A DNA stretch of 60,000 bases from Owenia fusiformis (taxonomy: Eukaryota > Annelida > Polychaeta > Sabellida > Oweniidae), in contig CAIIXF020000001.1 of the NCBI GenBank assembly GCA_903813345.2, forward strand, positions 29,441,915 to 29,501,914, in the 5' to 3' direction. This document shows, piece after piece, positions 55,701-60,000 of this stretch. The first letter of the stretch is position 1. The number at the start of each line of letters is the position of its first letter. A program made the position numbers and the translations under genes. The notes beneath the pieces are model-generated. The model did no database searches. It was not told where the DNA came from and was given only the letters and a program-made list of their open reading frames with translations.

Positions 55701-58152
55701 ATAACACTGCTATATTTCATGGTTCCATCTTTACTGTACATATCTCATATAACACTGCTATATTTCATGGTTCCATCTTTACTGTACATATCTCATATAA
55801 CTCTGCTATATTTCATGGTTCCATCTTTACTGTACATATCTCATATAACACTGCTATATTTCATGGTTCCAGGATTGGATCAAGCAATGTGCCAAACCTG
55901 ATAGTGGACAATAAGGATAGTGATGAGGATGATGATATGTTTGTCACCAAAGAGGAGGAACCCACCGTTGGTCTTGAACCTGAGCCTGAAACACACCAGG
56001 TGGAGGTAGATGAAGATGGAGATCATGGTATGGCTTTTTTCTATATTGTTTATCTTTGTTCATGTCTGAATATGAGGTATGGCATACCACATGTGCAGGT
56101 CCAGTGAAATGGTCCATATGCCGAGAGTACAAATAATACAACACAATACTAATGCTTCACATTTGATCAAATATGCAGCATAAAATAAAGGGATAAGCAG
56201 AACAATGTAGATTTTCTATATTTCTGAAGCTAGGGCCGTCGTAATTTAAAAAATACTTTCCTAGTTAAGGTTACCTTTTACACCATAGTATGATGCATTT
56301 TACAGTTTCTTAAACTATATGTATAATTTTAAACTTTTCAGGTGGGCTAGTCAAGAAGATATTAGAAACTAAAAAAGAGCTGGAGGGTGGCAGTCAGAAA
56401 GCTCAGGCCAAGAAGACTGATCGAATAGTAAGATTGCGGATATATTCATTTTTATGTCACCACCAAAAAGTGGTGACATATTGTTGTGGTCTCCGTTTTT
56501 TTGGCGGCGGTTGGTCGTTCAACTTCCAATAATTTGACAAATACATGTATTGTATAGACTGACTTAAATTGTTTTTCAAAATTGTCTACATGTTTTCAGA
56601 ACTTCAAATCTGACTTTATATTTAAGATTTGACCTTCAATGACCTTTTCAAGGTCAAAAAAAGGTCAAAAAGATATTTTTTCACCTTGCTTCAAATTGAC
56701 CAATTTTTTTTCAAAATCATCTACAAGTTCTCAACAGTTCAAATCTGACTATAGATTTGACCTTCAATGATATTTTCAAGGTCAAAATAGATTTGACCTT
56801 TAATGACCTCCTCAAGGTCAAAAGGTTTTTTTTCATCTTGCTTCAACTAGGTGGTGACATTTTGTCATGTTAATGCCCTGTTTATTTTAATTTTCTATAC
56901 AGTTGCTTTGTGTTGTATATCTCTAGAGATAATATACATTTACTGTACTTATGTGCTTTATTTATGTATAATACTTCTCTGTCATAGTTTCACTCAACAA
57001 AGTAAAACTTGGACATTTTTGATCAATATTCATATCAATTGATTGTACCCATCAACCCTTTACAAAAGAGATCATGAATTAGCAAATCTTTACTTTCATA
57101 TCACAAGAAAATTATCTCTTCCAAGATCCCCTCAATGAAAAGTATTATATACTCCATTAATTTTGAGTGAGTAAAAACTTAATGTATAATATGTAAAAAC
57201 AATCATAAATGTTTATCAATGTATCACTCATTAAAAAGTTTATGATAAGCTCTTACCAGAGTAAATCATATCACAAGCTCAATCAAAAAACTAACTCCAG
57301 AAAAAAATTCATCATTACCATCTAATTTCAACCTAGGAAAAGACTATTGTGTAATTTCAGTAATTAATTCTTCATTCCAGGAAAAGCCTATTGTCTCAGA
57401 CGCAGCCAGGAGAAAGGAGCGAGAAATGGTTCAGCGTGAAATAGACAAACTACGAACAAGTATACAAACTTTAACTCGTAGTGCAAATCCACTAGGCAAA
57501 ATAATGGACTATGTTCAAGAAGATCTTGATTCAATGCAAAAAGAATTGGAAGTTTGGAAGAAAGAAAATAAAGATAACACCAGATCTCTTCAACAGGAAC
57601 AAAGGTTTGACATTTCTCAATGATTCTTTGTTTTATTTTCATATTATTCATTTGAATGATCAGATTAAACAGATATTAAGTGTAAAATTGCAATTTGGGC
57701 ACAATACTGTATAAGTGGTATTTAATCCGAGTGGTTATTTTTCCGAATGGTCAAATTTCATCATTTTCCTAATTTTAATTTTCCTAATGACAAGAAACCT
57801 CCCATTGGATAACATTATAAAGACAATATTTCCGACATTTAATTTTCCGAACCTGGCAAAAATTAGGAAATAGGCAAATTAAATGATTAGGAAAAATTAC
57901 CACTTATACAGTATGCATCTCATTTATTTAAATTTCAATATGAAAGCTTTCTCAGTGCTGTCCATTTATTTAATTGCTCTTAATTTTTCTTGCAGCATAA
58001 CTGAATCCTCTGTGGAGCCACTTAAAGCCCAGTTAGCAGAGATAGACCAAGCAATAGTAGATCAACTCGACCTCATTGCAGCTGTCAAATGTAACATTAA
58101 AAAGAACGATGATAAAATCGAGAAAATGCTGAGTAGCGTAACAAAATCCTGA
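43721..58152 (+). CDS. TRAF3IP1: TRAF3IP1 / IFT54, intraflagellar transport complex B protein, complete
   Basis: Fifteen coding exons: 43721-43855, 46701-46769, 47000-47048, 47560-47672, 47918-48058, 48348-48527, 49603-49680, 51767-51833, 53350-53376, 54745-54841, 55288-55374, 55873-56027, 56342-56427, 57381-57604, 57996-58152. All are GT-AG with compatible phases; the product is 554 aa. Residues 1-122 are the N-terminal calponin-homology-like domain ([20 protein letters not shown], then [11 protein letters not shown] and [15 protein letters not shown]), which binds tubulin in the family. Residues about 123-260 are a highly charged Lys/Arg/Glu/Asp linker (REKKDRES repeats). An acidic/proline-rich part follows ([20 protein letters not shown]). 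Residues about 429-554 form the C-terminal coiled coil ([31 protein letters not shown]) that pairs with IFT20. Human is 691 aa; the difference lies in the linker. Role: cilium assembly within IFT-B. Confidence 0.96.
43992..44617. mobile_element. 626-bp fold-back MITE, TAGGGGAAGT termini (TRAF3IP1 intron 1)
   Basis: The left end TAGGGGAAGTGGTCCTAATT, with a second TCCTAATTATCGCACG copy, is inverse to the right end, where CGTGCAATGATAGGACGACT leads into TCCCCTA. A second inverse block GTGCGATAATTAGGAC, twice, lies at about 44391-44427. No target duplication is evident and there is no coding frame. Confidence 0.8.
44740..44959. mobile_element. 220-bp MITE, CAGTTGGGGACA termini with TA target site (TRAF3IP1 intron 1)
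   Basis: CAGTTGGGGACATAAATAAA plus TGACAGGT at the left is inverse to ACCTGTCATTTATTTTTGTC plus CCCAACTG at the right, each bordered by TA. This is Tc1/mariner-like organisation, non-autonomous. Confidence 0.82.
45059..45433. mobile_element. 375-bp putative MITE, TACGAAGGCC ends (TRAF3IP1 intron 1)
   Basis: TACGAAGGCC at 45059-45068 is inverse to GGCCTTCGTA at 45424-45433; the first and last TA may be the target site. The interior has several GACGTCA/TGACGT motifs. Only short ends support it. Confidence 0.5.
45938..46226. repeat. Inverted repeat pair, arms about 85 bp (TRAF3IP1 intron 1)
   Basis: CTATCCAGGCCC...GAGTTCATGTTACAAGCGGG with GCTTTGAGAGATA (45940-46004) is inverse to TATCTCTCAAGGCCCCGCTT with CTAACATGAGCTC...GGGGCCTGGATAG (46141-46226). 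A fold-back MITE is likely. Confidence 0.75.
50007..50054 (+). CDS. TRAF3IP1: Possible optional exon 7b of TRAF3IP1 (48 nt)
   Basis: A good acceptor (ATATATTTTCCAG) precedes 16 codons in phase 0 ([16 protein letters not shown]) and a weak donor (GTACCA). The peptide fits the basic/serine linker and both ends are in phase with exons 7 and 8, so inclusion would give 570 aa without a frame change. The weak donor and the transposon that starts about 15 nt downstream leave doubt; it could be alternatively spliced or not used. Confidence 0.4.
50070..50948. mobile_element. 0.88-kb fold-back made from two inverted Tc1/mariner-like 3' ends (TRAF3IP1 intron)
   Basis: The left end ATGTCTCAAAAAATGTACCC and right end GTACATTTTTTGAGACACCC are inverse, next to TA. 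Arms of about 250 bp follow. Both arms encode, pointing outward, the decayed C-terminus of a DDE transposase: on the minus strand at about 50240-50350 [18 protein letters not shown]; on the plus strand at about 50650-50840 [18 protein letters not shown], then [10 protein letters not shown] and MQTVIEI after frameshifts and stops. No catalytic domain is complete. It lies just downstream of possible exon 7b. Confidence 0.75.
54905..55215. repeat. Dispersed repeat, second copy (TRAF3IP1 intron 10)
   Basis: Sibling of 30470-30840: shares ATCCTTCAAAAATCAAGTTG, TAAAAATGAGAG and AGAATCACCTATTATTGC. The X-box-like palindrome of the first copy is degraded here (GGTTGCCGTAACAG). Confidence 0.65.
55583..55870 (+). 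repeat. 48-bp minisatellite, 6 copies, ending at the TRAF3IP1 exon 12 acceptor
   Basis: Six nearly identical units, TTTACTGTACATATCTCATA then TAACACTGCTATATTTCATG then GTTCCATC. In the last unit GTTCCATC becomes GTTCCAGG, and that AG (55871-55872) is the acceptor of exon 12. The unit length is a multiple of three, so open frames run through it in two phases ([16 protein letters not shown]-type repeats). These are artefacts because splicing removes the array. Confidence 0.92.
56450..56880. repeat. AGGTCA-rich repeat element (TRAF3IP1 intron 13)
   Basis: It starts ATGTCACCACCAAAAAGTGG and ends GTGGTGACATTTTGTCATG. The interior has about three units of the family seen at 32740-33775 (TTTGACCTTCAATGACCTT, AAGGTCAAAAAAAGGTCA). 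It is a second dispersed copy of that repeat. Confidence 0.75.
57704..57914. mobile_element. 211-bp MITE with perfect 17-bp TIRs (TRAF3IP1 intron 14)
   Basis: ATACTGTATAAGTGGTA (57704-57720) is exactly inverted at 57898-57914. The interior contains repeated TTTCCTAAT/TTTTCCGAA blocks in both orientations. The outer TA suggests a Tc1/mariner-type target site. Confidence 0.82.
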
Positions 58153-59400
58153 GATTCAAAAAATGAGGAAGACACCGCATCTGTAGGTTGATTATTCTCG
58201 AGATTAAGACCTGGAGTTGAACATGTGCAGTTTCGTTCATCTTGCTGTTGACACCTCACATTGCAGTTGAGCATCCTTATAATGCTTGCTTTCCATTCTG
58301 AAGTTTTCAAACATCACATATTGACTGAAATGGAAGGTTTGAAATATGGGAAAGGGGGTCTTCATGTAAGATTACAGACTTTGCTTTAAATGATCAGTCG
58401 GTGCTCACTAGTATTAGAAAGTTGACTTTATTGTAATGTACATTAACTTTAGGTCCCACTGACAGTCCACTTTCAAGTGGCAGTCTTTGTAATTATTTTC
58501 CTAAATCACCCCAAGATGGTTTCAATTCATAATGATCAGTATATGCCACAGCAATATGCAACTGAAACAGAGTCTCACCTCTCACTTTTTAAACTTAAAA
58601 GGCAACTTATTCACATACTACATTAACTTTTTCAAGCTTCAAATCAAAATCTACAGAAAAGACAATTTTTAATATAACTCTATTGGTGAAATTACAGATC
58701 ATTGTGAATTACACATTTAGGATCGCAGTTGAGTTACAGAGATGGCCCTCTTATATCTTAAGTGAGTTGCACCTTCATGGAATTAGGCTGTTTTATTTAG
58801 CCATTTACATCAGGGGTTAATGATAACACATATTTTCAAGCCAACATGAGTATGAATTTTCATACAATTTTAGAAAAAAGTATAGTGATATTTTAAATGT
58901 AACACTCTTTGAGGAGGTACATTCCATTATTACCTAATAGTCTGTAACTCTTCAGAAAGAGGGCACATTCTGTCTTTGAAATATTTCTGTCTTTAAAGTG
59001 GCTATTTATTTTACAGACATGTTTCTTTTTCGATGTTATTTCTTCTCTTTGAGTTGCTGTCAAGTCTTGAACTCTGAATAATATGTTATGGTGATATGTA
59101 CTGTGTTTTTGTATTAAAGCAGTATTCTACATATTGTATTCACTGTTTGTTTAAAGTTTGTCAGCTGTTATTCAGAATACAGATATTGTTGATGTATTTA
59201 TATTAGTCACGATGTTCAAGCATTCAGTCATGATATGCTTGGTGTTGTATCTTCTATCTTAATCATTTATTGTACATTGGTAATACTCTAATTTATCTTG
59301 CATGAAGGTCTTTTTCATCATAAATTGTAAATATGAACATATAGATATTACATATTGAGACTAGTTATTATTTTGAAAATAAAATGGATCTCTTAATATT
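58153..59400 (+). other. TRAF3IP1: TRAF3IP1 3' UTR and downstream flank
   Basis: No further coding exon. Candidate polyadenylation signals are ATTAAA at 59113-59118 and AATAAA at 59378-59383, giving a 3' UTR of about 1.0-1.25 kb. A further AATAAA lies at 59931-59936. The remaining 600 bases to the window edge show nothing recognisable. Confidence 0.5.
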
Positions 59401-60000
59401 TATAACATAAACGTTTTTGTGTTGAAAATATCTTATTTTTTATATAGCAAAACATTGTGAAGAATTTTGAAAGAAAACTGTCCAAATGCTTTGTGAATCT
59501 TAATGAAGAAATTTAACCCTGCTGTACATATAACAGGTACCTTTGTGTTTGAATTTTGGGATAGCCTCTAAAAATCAGTTACAGGCAAAGACTTTTAAAT
59601 TAGCCTTGATATTATCTCATAATATGTTCTTATATAAATGATGTTGGAAAATGTTGAAACGGGAATCATAGAAATTTTGTTCATTCCAAGCTGTATCAGT
59701 TTATACACAGTGTCAATCAGATTGTGCATTCGCAGTAAAATTAAGGGCAGTTCAAATATGGGATCCAAAACAATATTTCATGAATGAATTCATTCCAGCT
59801 TCAATCTAATACATCAGTTTCAGGTTCAAATATCTTATTATGTTGAAAAATAATTCTGTATTGATTGTTGGCGTCTTTTCATTTTCGCATTATACTTTGC
59901 ACAAAATTAATTTTGTTTGAAATAGCCATCAATAAATTTATAAAAATATTTATAAAAATCATGATCAGATTGTAAGTTGGAAAACAAAATAACATTTTAT

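Noticed and set aside
55494-56107. Frames of 135 and 191 codons with 16-residue repeats
   Set aside because: They translate a 48-bp intronic minisatellite; only 55873-56027 is real coding sequence (TRAF3IP1 exon 12).
1-60000. CRISPR array, tRNA or rRNA genes
   Set aside because: No spaced identical short repeats with unique spacers and no cloverleaf or conserved rRNA sequence were seen; the tandem repeats present have no spacers.

Overview
The window reads as AT-rich, intron-rich nuclear DNA of an invertebrate animal. Vertebrate-like exon/intron structures, long introns, a ciliary gene and a very dense population of short palindromic DNA transposons suggest an aquatic invertebrate such as a lophotrochozoan, non-vertebrate deuterostome or similar. 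I cannot place it more closely from sequence alone. There are no bacterial-type operons, CRISPR arrays or RNA genes that I can support.

Layout. (1) 1-10451, minus strand: a first coding exon with a signal peptide (9345-9449) opens a gene that runs leftwards. I do not recognise it, and the rest of 1-9344 shows no convincing conserved exon. (2) 10452-20200: a transposon-rich desert. It holds a clean 279-bp MITE (miniature inverted-repeat transposable element) with a 9-bp target duplication, a 4.5-kb fold-back built from about three copies of one 1.3-1.4-kb unit, a 558-bp MITE with an 8-bp duplication, a decayed LINE 3' end and another palindromic element. (3) 20215-30236, minus strand: a complete 11-coding-exon CHID1 (SI-CLP) gene, 395 aa. 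(4) 30237-31340: a divergent intergenic region. (5) 31341-37271, plus strand: a complete 3-exon NDUFA8 gene (complex I subunit, 176 aa) with large repeat-filled introns. (6) 37272-43720: repeats plus a degraded copy of a repetitive PIN-like gene family on the minus strand. (7) 43721 to about 59400, plus strand: a complete 15-coding-exon TRAF3IP1/IFT54 gene (554 aa, or 570 aa with one optional exon).

The three complete genes do not form a pathway: one is a secreted/lysosomal chitinase-like lectin, one a mitochondrial complex I subunit and one an intraflagellar-transport protein. All three were reconstructed exon by exon with GT-AG junctions and consistent phases; every junction keeps the frame and final lengths match the families.

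The most noteworthy non-genic content is the repeat landscape. Several fold-back/MITE families have definable ends and target-site duplications. Repeat families carry RFX/X-box-like palindromes or nuclear-receptor half-site clusters. A 48-bp minisatellite supplies the upstream flank of a constitutive TRAF3IP1 splice acceptor. I do not see evidence for a wholly new biological system.
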